Assembly: GCA_003151615.1 (NCBI GenBank)
Contig: PLXZ01000001.1
Coordinates: forward strand, 200,470 to 244,317
Length of the DNA: 43,848 nt
Direction: 5' to 3'
Source of the DNA: Candidatus Tayloriibacteriota bacterium
Lineage (GTDB): Bacteria; Patescibacteriota; Minisyncoccia; Phycocordibacterales; PALSA-1337
Position 1 is the stretch's first letter, and each line of letters starts with the position of its first letter. Shown here piece after piece: positions 16,425 through 24,092 of this stretch. The translations under genes and the position numbers were made by a program. The notes under the pieces are model-generated. The model worked only from the letters and a program-made list of their open reading frames with translations. It was not told the origin of the DNA and ran no database searches.

Positions 16425-16916
16425 ATGGCTTTATTTGGAAAATCAACAACACGAAAAGACGAGAGCAAGAAACCTTCAGAAAAGGCGGCAATTAAGCCTG
16501 TAAAAGTCTCGAAGTCGCCGAAAGCAAAGAAAATGGAGACAAAAGCTCCTGTTGTTGCGAAGGAAATGAAGAAAGCTCCGAAAGTCGCGAAAATAGAAGT
16601 CGCTGTTGCCGCTCCGGCCATTGCGGGTTCAGCTCCTGTTGCTGCAAACTCAGTCATTCTCGGCGCACACATCACTGAAAAGGCGAACATGCAGCACGAA
16701 AAAAATAATGTCTACACATTCAAGGTCGCTGAAACTGCAACAAAACACGCGGTTGCTCATGCAATAAAGCGTGACCACAAAGTAACTCCTACCGATGTTC
16801 GTTTTGTCACGATGCCGGGCAAGACCATCGTCTATCGCGGACGATATGCGTTCAAGTCAGGCTTCAAGAAGGCGTATGTCAGCCTGAAAAAAGGCGACAA
16901 GATCGACCTCGCGTAA
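16425..16916 (+). CDS. rplW: 50S ribosomal protein L23 with long N-terminal tail
   Basis: 163 aa, against ~95-100 in most bacteria. The conserved domain begins around residue 76 (SVILGAHITEKA) and runs through YTFKVAETATKHAVAHAI to the C-terminus. The first ~73 residues are a Lys/Ala/Pro/Val-rich, probably disordered tail. L23 lies at the exit of the peptide tunnel and docks SRP, trigger factor and SecY, so the tail could reach the exit site (inference). Confidence 0.95.
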   Translation: MALFGKSTTRKDESKKPSEKAAIKPVKVSKSPKAKKMETKAPVVAKEMKKAPKVAKIEVAVAAPAIAGSAPVAANSVILGAHITEKANMQHEKNNVYTFKVAETATKHAVAHAIKRDHKVTPTDVRFVTMPGKTIVYRGRYAFKSGFKKAYVSLKKGDKIDLA

Positions 16917-16942
16917 ATCTTGACCAAATTTAAATAAAAAAT

Positions 16943-17794
16943 ATGAAATCATATCACCCATCAACACCATCACGACGTCACATGACGACCATTCCGTTCA
17001 AGAAATACTTGACGACGAATGAGCCGTACAAACCTCTCACGAAGGGTATGAAGCGCGACATGGGACGCAACGCTTTCGGCCGCATCACGGTCCGCCACAA
17101 GGGTGGGGGAAACAAAAAACTCTATCGCGATATCGATTTCACGTACGACAAGAAAAACGTTTCCGCGACAATCATGACTGTCGAATACGATCCGTTCCGA
17201 ACGGGATTCATCGCTCTCGCGCAGTATATTGACGGTGCACGACGATATGTTTTGATTCCAAAGGGCATGAAAGTCGGCGATAAATTCATGATTTCAGAAA
17301 CCGCTGAAATCGCGCCCGGAAACAGACTTCCCTTGAAGAAAATTCCAGTCGGTACATTCATTTACAATATCGAAATCCATCCTAACGGTGGCGCAAAGCT
17401 CGTCCGCTCAGCAGGATCATTCGCTCAGGTCATCGCAAACGATGCAGGATATACTCACGTGAAAATGCCTTCTACAGAAGTTCGAAAGGTCAACGAACTT
17501 TCATGGGCGACGATCGGTACCGTTTCAAACGACGAAAATCGTCTCGTTAATATCGGAAAGGCAGGACGCTCGCGATGGCTCGGCATTCGACCTACAGTTC
17601 GCGGATCCGCTCAGAACCCTGTTGACCACCCATACGGAGGAGGAGAACAGCGCACAGGACGAGGTCTCCGACGCTTGAAGACCCGCTGGGGTAAGCAAGC
17701 AGGAAAGGGCCAGAAGACCCGTACTCCGAAGAAATACTCGAACGTCTTCATCGTTTCGCGACGTCGCGTCGGCAAGGCAAAGAAAGGCGAGTAA
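16943..17794 (+). CDS. rplB: 50S ribosomal protein L2
   Basis: 283 aa, near normal length. GRNAFGRITVRHKGGGNKK near the N-terminus and the C-terminal NPVDHPYGGGEQRTGRG segment, which lies near the peptidyl-transferase centre, are intact. It is the last gene of this run and is followed by a terminator. The usual next genes (rpsS, rplV, rpsC and on to rplE) are absent. Confidence 0.98.
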   Translation: MKSYHPSTPSRRHMTTIPFKKYLTTNEPYKPLTKGMKRDMGRNAFGRITVRHKGGGNKKLYRDIDFTYDKKNVSATIMTVEYDPFRTGFIALAQYIDGARRYVLIPKGMKVGDKFMISETAEIAPGNRLPLKKIPVGTFIYNIEIHPNGGAKLVRSAGSFAQVIANDAGYTHVKMPSTEVRKVNELSWATIGTVSNDENRLVNIGKAGRSRWLGIRPTVRGSAQNPVDHPYGGGEQRTGRGLRRLKTRWGKQAGKGQKTRTPKKYSNVFIVSRRRVGKAKKGE

Positions 17795-17828
17795 CATGAA
17801 AATTGTCTATAAAATAATGAAAACAACG

Positions 17829-17858
17829 AAGAACATCGTCCACAAGGTGTTCTTTTTT
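17829..17858 (+). terminator. Terminator after rplB
   Basis: AAGAACA (17829-17835) pairs with TGTTCTT (17848-17854), with two further inner pairs; the T run continues to 17858. It ends the tuf-rplB operon. Confidence 0.8.
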
Positions 17859-17862
17859 GTCA

Positions 17863-17890
17863 TTGAACATTTCAACGAGTAAGGTATACT
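17863..17890 (+). promoter_or_regulatory. Promoter of the RDD-pilin gene pair
   Basis: TTGAAC (17863-17868), 16-nt spacer, TATACT (17885-17890), 39 nt before the ATG. Confidence 0.7.
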
Positions 17891-17929
17891 TATTCCGTCA
17901 CTTACAACTTATAAAATAACAATAAAACC

Positions 17930-18862
17930 ATGGCTGATATGAATATGAATACTGCTCCCGCAAGTGCCGCTCCGATGAACGAAGTTCCGATGGCTCCCGT
18001 AAAGTATGCAGGTTTTTGGGTTCGATATGTCGCGTATGTTGTCGATTCCCTGATTCTTTTTATTCCGAATTTGATTGTTTCGTTGGTTGTCGGTCTTTTG
18101 GCTCTGTCAATCTTCGGACCGACAGCGGCAAGAATAGTTCAGTACATTGCCGAATTTTTGGTCATATGGATTTATTTCGTTTTGATGACATACTATGCCG
18201 GTGCAACTCTCGGTAAAATGCTCGTCGGGGTTCATGTTCAATCAGATTCGTTCGGAAAACTCTCATTCGGCAAAGTTCTTCTTCGCGAGACAATTGGGAA
18301 ATTTATTTCAGGCCTGATTATTCTCATCGGTTACATAATGGCCGCATTTACTGGAAAAAAACAGGCATTGCACGACAAAATCGCCCACAGTGTCGTTGTT
18401 TACAAAAATCCCGCCAAACCTCACGGTGCCGGTTTGGTTGTCGGAATTATTCTTGCAGTTATAGTACCAATTCTTGTCTTTGTTGGTATTTTGTCGTCGG
18501 TAGTTTTGGTTTCGCTCAATAGCGCCCGACAAAAGGGCCAGGATGCCCAAGTCACGGAGATTTTGTATCAGGTGCGTCCGGCTGCCGAGATATATTATGA
18601 CAATAACAAGGAATCTTATTCATTTGCAAAAAATTGTTCCTCCGGCGTTTTTTCGGATCCAAATATTCAGTCAGACCTTTCCGGTCTTGCGAATAAAAAC
18701 GTAATTTGTTACGCAGAAGGTACGAGTTATGCAATATCCGCTCCGCTAAACGCCACAGGCTCCAGTTTTTGCGTTGACAGCACCGGAGTCACTGGCAACG
18801 GCGTGGCGGTTGACACTGGCTCCAAGGCCTCATGCCAAATGACGAGTTCGTCGCCATACTAA
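17930..18862 (+). CDS. RDD family membrane protein fused to a pilin-like domain
   Basis: 310 aa. Residues ~25-160 are an RDD domain: AGFWVRYVAYVVDSLILF, GATLGKMLVGVHV and KKQALHDKIAHSVVV, with three membrane helices. A further hydrophobic helix (about 167-195) runs into SSVVLVSLNSARQKGQDAQ, which closely resembles the helix end of CPR type IV pilin-like proteins. A small globular part with paired cysteines and FCVDSTG follows. No prepilin peptidase site precedes the helix. The fusion suggests a membrane-held pilin-type head displayed outside the cell (inference). Paired with the next gene (9-nt gap). Confidence 0.85.
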   Translation: MADMNMNTAPASAAPMNEVPMAPVKYAGFWVRYVAYVVDSLILFIPNLIVSLVVGLLALSIFGPTAARIVQYIAEFLVIWIYFVLMTYYAGATLGKMLVGVHVQSDSFGKLSFGKVLLRETIGKFISGLIILIGYIMAAFTGKKQALHDKIAHSVVVYKNPAKPHGAGLVVGIILAVIVPILVFVGILSSVVLVSLNSARQKGQDAQVTEILYQVRPAAEIYYDNNKESYSFAKNCSSGVFSDPNIQSDLSGLANKNVICYAEGTSYAISAPLNATGSSFCVDSTGVTGNGVAVDTGSKASCQMTSSSPY

Positions 18863-18871
18863 ACTCCATTC

Positions 18872-20338
18872 ATGGAAAACAAAATTGTTTTGCCGAAAAT
18901 TTCAAATCTCTTCCGTTCGACATTTAGTTTTTCCGTTGGGCACTGGAAGGAACTGCTCTTCATCATGGGATTGCCGCTTGGTTTTCAGGAATTGTATGCC
19001 TACGCAAACTCGATAGTCATACCTGCATTGGGAAATGCGCATGTCGGGTTCGCGCTTCTTTATTTGTTGTTTACTTTGTTGCTTGTGGTAGTGCTTCCTG
19101 TGTTCTTCTTCTATAGCGTTGCCGTCGTCATTTTGTACATAAAGAATTCGCTTGACGGCATCAACAGCATGGGTAAGGCGTACAAGGATACTTTCCGCTA
19201 CATTTTCCCGTTTATTTGGGTTCTCATTCTCGTGGATTTGTGCGTTTACGGAGCTTCCGTTTTTCTGATCATACCCGGAATTATTGTATTTATCTATCTC
19301 CAGTTCACATTACCATTGGTAATGGACGGAAAATATAAAGGCCTTTCCGCGATTTCGGCGAGCTTCCAGCTGGTAAAAGGGAATTGGTGGAGCCTTTTTG
19401 GCCGCATGCTTCTGCTTGCCCTGGTGGATATAATTCTCGGATTGATTTTTATAACTGTCGCCGTAACGGTTTCATATCTTTTCGCCCACCCGGGAGTTTC
19501 GCTCGTTGCATACGCCAAAAATCATGTCGAAATTATTTCGTTGGCGTTCACGATATCGTCATGGATTTATTCCGCGATTTCCATGCCTTACGTATGGATT
19601 CTCTATAGATCCGTTTTGAAGGTAAAAGAGGAGGGGTTTCTTGCCGAAGAGGAGATAAAAAAATCGAGGGGATTTTTCATGGGATTGTCGATCTGGGGAC
19701 TGGTCGCCGGAATTTTTATATTCATGACGCTTATTATAATAGTTGTCATAAGCGCCTTTACCGCGGCCCGTCACAAATATGACAGTCTGCAGGGCATAGC
19801 TTCTTCAAAAGCAGCCATAGTTGCGAATGACGCATCCTCAAGCATGCTTACCTATACCGATTCAGTCTATGGTTTTAGCATCAAGTATCCGGCGGATTGG
19901 CAGATTGATCCGGAGAACACGAACTCACCGTATTCCATATTTTTCATCGCTCCAGTAGTTGAAAATGCTTCGCCTGCGCAAGGTCTTCGCGGTTCGGTTG
20001 TTGTAAATATTACGGAGCGTCCCGCGCCGCAGGATTTCGAAGAAGTTTCGAGGGAATTCGAATCTGAAGTTGCCTATGAAGCAACGACATTGAAGGACGA
20101 TTGGACCATTCTTTCAAAAGAGAGCATTACATTCCTTGGGTTGCCCGCGTATCAATATTCAACGACAAAGCTCCGTACTTTTGACAATGGACAGACTTTC
20201 GTCACTCAGCAATCGCAAACCATTCTGTTTGTTAAAAACAACCTTATTTACGATGTCGAGTACAAAAATGATGTGGCCGACTTCGATTTGATGAAGCCTC
20301 TCGGCGACCAAATTATTTCTACTTTGAAGATAAAATAA
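18872..20338 (+). CDS. Multi-pass membrane protein with C-terminal PsbP-like domain
   Basis: 488 aa. The N-terminal ~300 residues hold six to seven hydrophobic helices, resembling the membrane domain of glycerophosphodiester phosphodiesterase-type proteins; no catalytic motif is seen. After the last helix (about 275-297) a soluble domain begins with YTDSVYGFSIKYPADWQ, the opening of PsbP/DUF1795-like domains. It shares a transcript with the RDD-pilin gene and may form a surface complex with it. The gene at 41228 has a similar soluble module. Confidence 0.75.
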   Translation: MENKIVLPKISNLFRSTFSFSVGHWKELLFIMGLPLGFQELYAYANSIVIPALGNAHVGFALLYLLFTLLLVVVLPVFFFYSVAVVILYIKNSLDGINSMGKAYKDTFRYIFPFIWVLILVDLCVYGASVFLIIPGIIVFIYLQFTLPLVMDGKYKGLSAISASFQLVKGNWWSLFGRMLLLALVDIILGLIFITVAVTVSYLFAHPGVSLVAYAKNHVEIISLAFTISSWIYSAISMPYVWILYRSVLKVKEEGFLAEEEIKKSRGFFMGLSIWGLVAGIFIFMTLIIIVVISAFTAARHKYDSLQGIASSKAAIVANDASSSMLTYTDSVYGFSIKYPADWQIDPENTNSPYSIFFIAPVVENASPAQGLRGSVVVNITERPAPQDFEEVSREFESEVAYEATTLKDDWTILSKESITFLGLPAYQYSTTKLRTFDNGQTFVTQQSQTILFVKNNLIYDVEYKNDVADFDLMKPLGDQIISTLKIK

Positions 20339-20339
20339 A

Positions 20340-20369
20340 AAACGCCGTTTCCGAAAGGAAACGGCGTTT
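20340..20369. terminator. Bidirectional terminator
   Basis: AAACGCCGTTTCC, GAAA loop and GGAAACGGCGTTT form a perfect 13-bp stem between the membrane gene and the convergent fic gene. Confidence 0.9.
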
Positions 20370-20382
20370 GAGTTTTTGCCGA

Positions 20383-21036
20383 TCAGTGTGATGATTTGAG
20401 GCGGTTCTCAAAATAGTTAATCATCATTTTTGGATCTTTAAAACAGCGATAATAGTTCATGATTTTGTCTCGGCTGGTAAAGATGATTGGCGGAATTGAA
20501 GCGAACCTGAGCATCCAATAGGCCAAAGCACGTCCGCTCCTGCCGTTCCCGTCAACAAACGGATGAATCCGTTCGTATTCGAAGTGAAATCTGGCGATTT
20601 GCTTCAAATTGTCGCGGGGCGCAGTCTGCTCTACGGCTTTTTGCCAGAAGTTTACCCGCTCAATCCATGAAGCCATTTTGAGAGGCACGTCTTCGGGTTC
20701 CGGGTTTTTCTGAATGACAATGTGGCCGCTTACCACCTCAATATTTACGGAACGGTATGCTCCGCAATCTCGGGGATCAAGTTTTCTTTCACCCTTCTGT
20801 TCCTGGTCGGAGACAATGAGCGCTTGAGTCCGAAAAATTATTTCGTCGGCGAGTCCGGTTCTTTTTGCCGCTTCATCCCGAAGCGTCATAATTGCCCGAA
20901 CGTGTCCGTCGCTTGGAATTTTGCCTTCGCACAACGATTTGTAAATTTTATTTTCATCCGTCTGTATGTTTTCGATTGCGTCTGATTCAGACACGAACCG
21001 GGCGATGAATCGCCACTCGTCATGTTCAGTGTTCAT
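20383..21036 (-). CDS. Class II Fic family AMP-transferase
   Basis: 217 aa. The Fic motif HPFVDGNGRSGR is complete at 158-169 (catalytic His158), with GAYRSVNIEV as the flap. The inhibitory motif (S/T)xxxE(G/N) is found N-terminal to the Fic core as SDAIEN (Ser18, Glu22, Asn23), so this is an autoinhibited class II Fic. Such enzymes usually transfer AMP to proteins; the target is unknown. An AAGAAGG stands 7 nt before the ATG, one of few Shine-Dalgarno-like sites here. It lies antisense in the gap of the ribosomal operon, an unusual place that suggests insertion. Confidence 0.92.
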   Translation of the reverse strand: MNTEHDEWRFIARFVSESDAIENIQTDENKIYKSLCEGKIPSDGHVRAIMTLRDEAAKRTGLADEIIFRTQALIVSDQEQKGERKLDPRDCGAYRSVNIEVVSGHIVIQKNPEPEDVPLKMASWIERVNFWQKAVEQTAPRDNLKQIARFHFEYERIHPFVDGNGRSGRALAYWMLRFASIPPIIFTSRDKIMNYYRCFKDPKMMINYFENRLKSSH

Positions 21037-21150
21037 ACGCTAGCCTTCTTTTAAATTTTTACTGTTGCAACTTGTTGGACGTTACCATTAATTTGTAAGT
21101 TTGTCTATTACGGTAATGATCAACTTCAAATGCACCGGAAAATGCATAAT

Positions 21151-21179
21151 TTGACTTCTTTTTCGGCCTCTGCTAATAT
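21151..21179 (+). promoter_or_regulatory. Promoter of the rpsN half-operon
   Basis: TTGACT (21151-21156), 17-nt spacer, TAATAT (21174-21179). It shares TTGACTTC-N10-TCTGCTA-N-TAT with the tuf promoter. Confidence 0.85.
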
Positions 21180-21185
21180 GACCAG

Positions 21186-21338
21186 GTCACAGCAGAATAA
21201 ACCAATAGATAGCAAAGTGCGTTGGAAGCAGGCCGTACGATGCGAAAGCATCAAAAAGGAAGCTAACCAACAGATTTTGTTTTTTATAGAGGAAAAGCGA
21301 TCTTAAAAAATCGCCGAAATCAAACAAAACGCTTAAAA
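21186..21338 (+). promoter_or_regulatory. Structured leader of the rpsN half-operon
   Basis: An outer stem, GTTGG+AGC (21221-21229) with GCT+CCAAC (21262-21271), encloses a GNRA hairpin GATGC-GAAA-GCATC (21239-21252). A second hairpin, GCGAT/ATCGC, lies near 21298-21314. It is a candidate site for autoregulation by a ribosomal protein such as S8. Confidence 0.55.
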
Positions 21339-21524
21339 ATGGCAAAGACATCAGTAAAAGCACGAGCAGCGAAAAAGCCGAAATTCAAGTCGCGCGTTGT
21401 TCGACGTTGCTTCCGATGCGGCCGAAAAAACGGCTACATGCGCGATTTCGATCTTTGCCGAATCTGCTTCCGCGAATTCGCCAACGAAGGCGTCATTCCC
21501 GGCATTAAAAAATCATCATGGTAA
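21339..21524 (+). CDS. rpsN: 30S ribosomal protein S14, zinc type
   Basis: 61 aa. CFRCGRKNGYMRDFDLCRIC carries the two CxxC pairs of the zinc-binding form, and the end GVIPGIKKSSW is typical. First gene of the second ribosomal run, after a structured leader. It overlaps rpsH by 7 nt (ATGGTAA), implying translational coupling. Confidence 0.97.
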   Translation: MAKTSVKARAAKKPKFKSRVVRRCFRCGRKNGYMRDFDLCRICFREFANEGVIPGIKKSSW

Positions 21525-21943
21525 CCGACCCTATCTCAGACTTCATAACGCGCATTAAAAATGCGAGCGACGCAAAGAAACCCAATGTTTCAATGCCATA
21601 TTCTGCGCTCAAGGAATCAATCGCCCACGCTCTCCACAAGGCCGGCTATGTAAAGGCCGTTACTCAGGAAGGCAAGAAAGTCGTAAAGACCCTCGAAATC
21701 GAATTGGCATACATCGGAGGCGTCGCGGAAGTAAACGGCGTCATCTCAATCATCGAACCGGTCGTAAAAGGCGTTGACCGCGTTTCAAAGCCATCGCGCC
21801 GCATTTATCAGAAGGCAAAAGACATTCGCCCATTCAAAAACGGCTTCGGAAACGTCGTTCTCTCGACTCCAAAGGGTATTTTACTCGATGTCGAGGCGAA
21901 AAAACAAAAGGTCGGCGGCGAAGTCCTCTTCAAAATTTGGTAA
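21518..21943 (+). CDS. rpsH: 30S ribosomal protein S8
   Basis: 141 aa. It starts MVTDPISDFITRIKNA, a typical S8 N-terminus, and contains RVSKPSRRIYQKAKDI. S8 binds 16S helix 21 and, in E. coli, represses the spc operon at the L5 start. L5 is absent here, so any such control would have to act at another site, perhaps the leader before rpsN (inference). Confidence 0.97.
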   Translation: MVTDPISDFITRIKNASDAKKPNVSMPYSALKESIAHALHKAGYVKAVTQEGKKVVKTLEIELAYIGGVAEVNGVISIIEPVVKGVDRVSKPSRRIYQKAKDIRPFKNGFGNVVLSTPKGILLDVEAKKQKVGGEVLFKIW

Positions 21944-21994
21944 CAAAGAGGCGACGCGCAATCGCGACGCATAATTTCAATAATATAAAATAAC

Positions 21995-22528
21995 ATGTCA
22001 AGAATTGGAAAAAGAGAACTAAAAGTGCCTGAAAAAACGACAGCGACCATCGCTCACGGTGTTTTCAGTGTGAAGGGACCATTGGGGGAACTCACTCGAA
22101 CTTTCAAAACAGACATCGAAATCAAAATCGACAACGGGGTCGTTACTCTTGCTCCGACTCGAAAATCTCTTGACCTCCAGGCTCTCTGGGGAACATATTC
22201 TGCGCACATCAACAACATGATGAACGGCGTCAACAAGCTTTTCGAGAAAAAGCTCATCGTCGAAGGAATCGGCTTCAAATCAGACGTAAAAGGCAAGGAA
22301 CTCCAGCTCGCTCTCGGTTTCTCGCACCAGGTGAAGGTTCCGATTCCTGACGGTTTGAAGGTCACTGCCGACAAAAACATCATCACTGTTTCCGGAATCG
22401 ACATTGAAAAAGTCGGTCAGTTTGTCGCGGCAGTCCGATCGTTGAAGAAGCCTGAACCTTACAAGGGCAAGGGTGTTCGCTACGATAACGAAGTTGTCCG
22501 CCGCAAGCAGGGCAAGAAGTCGGTATAA
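21995..22528 (+). CDS. rplF: 50S ribosomal protein L6
   Basis: 177 aa, normal length. [17 protein letters not shown] begins the first repeat; the C-terminal signature [20 protein letters not shown] is present. L6 lies at the base of the L7/L12 stalk. No Shine-Dalgarno. Confidence 0.97.
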   Translation: MSRIGKRELKVPEKTTATIAHGVFSVKGPLGELTRTFKTDIEIKIDNGVVTLAPTRKSLDLQALWGTYSAHINNMMNGVNKLFEKKLIVEGIGFKSDVKGKELQLALGFSHQVKVPIPDGLKVTADKNIITVSGIDIEKVGQFVAAVRSLKKPEPYKGKGVRYDNEVVRRKQGKKSV

Positions 22529-22539
22529 AACCCAAAACC

Positions 22540-22863
22540 ATGAACACAAGCAAACTAAAACAACAGAAAATTGCCCGACGCCACAAGCGAATCCGCTCGA
22601 CCATTTCCGGCACCGCGGAACGTCCTCGTCTTTCCATTTTCCGTTCAAACAAATTCATTTATGCCCAGCTCATTGACGATGTGAAGGGAAATACACTTGC
22701 CCAGGCGAATGCCGCTGACGCAAAGGCTGTCGGCATTGAGATTGCAAAGAAGGGCAAGGCCGCAAAAATCACAAAGGTCGTTTTTGATCGCGGCGGATAT
22801 TTGTACACCGGCAAAATAAAGATGGTTGCCGATTCTGCGCGTGAAGGCGGACTCGACTTTTAA
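22540..22863 (+). CDS. rplR: 50S ribosomal protein L18
   Basis: 107 aa, slightly short (usual ~115-120). [20 protein letters not shown] and the C-terminal [20 protein letters not shown] segment mark the 5S rRNA-binding protein. It starts 11 nt after rplF. Confidence 0.96.
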   Translation: MNTSKLKQQKIARRHKRIRSTISGTAERPRLSIFRSNKFIYAQLIDDVKGNTLAQANAADAKAVGIEIAKKGKAAKITKVVFDRGGYLYTGKIKMVADSAREGGLDF

Positions 22864-22887
22864 TTTTTGCCTCATTTAAATACTTAT

Positions 22888-23580
22888 ATGGAAAACAATA
22901 CACAAACAAATCAGACAGCAGCGCCAGTGGCACCGGTAGTTCCGGTTGTTGCAGCTCCAACTGCGGCTCCGATGACACCGCAGGCGCCGGCTGGCTCTTT
23001 TGCTTCACGAAACAACGGTGCTCCACAGCGCCGACCCATGAGCGGACGACGTCCATCACGAGATGGCGGACGCGAACGAGTAAAGCCTGAATTCGATACG
23101 AAAATCATCAACATCCGACGCGTGACTCGAGTTGCTTCAGGAGGACGCCGATTCAGCTTCAGCGTTGCCGTCGTTTCAGGTGACAAGAAGGGCCGCGTAG
23201 GCGTGGGTCTTGGAAAGGCGGGGGATACATCACTCGCAATCGACAAGGCTACCCGCGACGCGAAAAAGCACATGGTCAAATTGAACCTTCTCCCGAACAT
23301 GTCAATCGCGCATGCAGTTGATGCAAAATACGCGAGCTGTGTCGTCTCAATCATTCCCGCAAAGGGCCGCGGAGTTGTCGCCGGCTCTGCCGTCCGAAAC
23401 GTCATTGAACTCGCCGGAATGAAGGATGTATGCGCGAAACTTCTCTCAAGCTCGAAAAACAAATTGAACATTGCCCGCGGCACAATCGTTGCCCTCCAAA
23501 AATTGTCGAAGACTTCAAAACCGGCCCGATTCGCGATTCGTCCGATGGCGGCTTCAAAATCAGCGGCTTCAGCCAAATAA
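22888..23580 (+). CDS. rpsE: 30S ribosomal protein S5 with long N-terminal tail
   Basis: 230 aa against ~165 in E. coli. The double-stranded RNA-binding fold begins near residue 70 (TKIINIRRVTRVASGGRRFS) and GLGKAGDTSLAIDKA follows. The first ~65 residues are Ala/Pro/Val-rich, then Arg-rich. ATG 22888 is chosen over a TTG at 22867 because the upstream codons lie directly behind the rplR stop. No rpmD (L30) gene follows; rplO starts 14 nt later. Absence of L30 is a known CPR trait. Confidence 0.96.
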   Translation: MENNTQTNQTAAPVAPVVPVVAAPTAAPMTPQAPAGSFASRNNGAPQRRPMSGRRPSRDGGRERVKPEFDTKIINIRRVTRVASGGRRFSFSVAVVSGDKKGRVGVGLGKAGDTSLAIDKATRDAKKHMVKLNLLPNMSIAHAVDAKYASCVVSIIPAKGRGVVAGSAVRNVIELAGMKDVCAKLLSSSKNKLNIARGTIVALQKLSKTSKPARFAIRPMAASKSAASAK

Positions 23581-23594
23581 ATTTCAAAAATACC

Positions 23595-24086
23595 ATGCAA
23601 ATACACGATGTAAAACCAATTCATAAGAACAAGCCCGTCATGCTCGTCGGTCGCGGGGGAAAGCGCGGCAAAACATCGGGCCGAGGCACAAAGGGCCAGA
23701 ACTCGCGCGCGGGACATAAAAATCGTCCCGAAGTCCGTGATTTCATCAAGCGTATTCCAAAATTGCGCGGCCGCGGCGTGAGCCCGTTCAAGTCTTTTGC
23801 CATAAAACCCTGGGAAGTTTCGCTTTCATCGATTGAAGACGCTTTCAAGGCCGGCGATTCAGTCACCCCGAAAACTCTCGTCGAGAAAAAACTCGTGCAA
23901 ATGGTCAGCGGAAAAATTCCTAAAATCAAAATCATCGGGGGCAAGATTTTGGACAAGGCTGATGCGAAAAAAGCCCCTGTTTCAAAGAAACTCGCCGTTT
24001 CCGGCGTCATTGTTTCAGCCGGTGCAAAAGCCGTCATAGAAAAAGCCGGCGGTTCTGTTACACTATCGGTACAAGTAAAGCAGTAA
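23595..24086 (+). CDS. rplO: 50S ribosomal protein L15
   Basis: 163 aa. MQIHDVKPI, the glycine-rich GRGGKRGKTSGRGTKGQNSR stretch and a C-terminal domain with SGVIVSAGAKAVIEKAGG are typical. The start at 23595 is set by the homologous N-terminus; the frame is open earlier but overlaps rpsE. Confidence 0.97.
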   Translation: MQIHDVKPIHKNKPVMLVGRGGKRGKTSGRGTKGQNSRAGHKNRPEVRDFIKRIPKLRGRGVSPFKSFAIKPWEVSLSSIEDAFKAGDSVTPKTLVEKKLVQMVSGKIPKIKIIGGKILDKADAKKAPVSKKLAVSGVIVSAGAKAVIEKAGGSVTLSVQVKQ

Positions 24087-24092
24087 AGTAAT

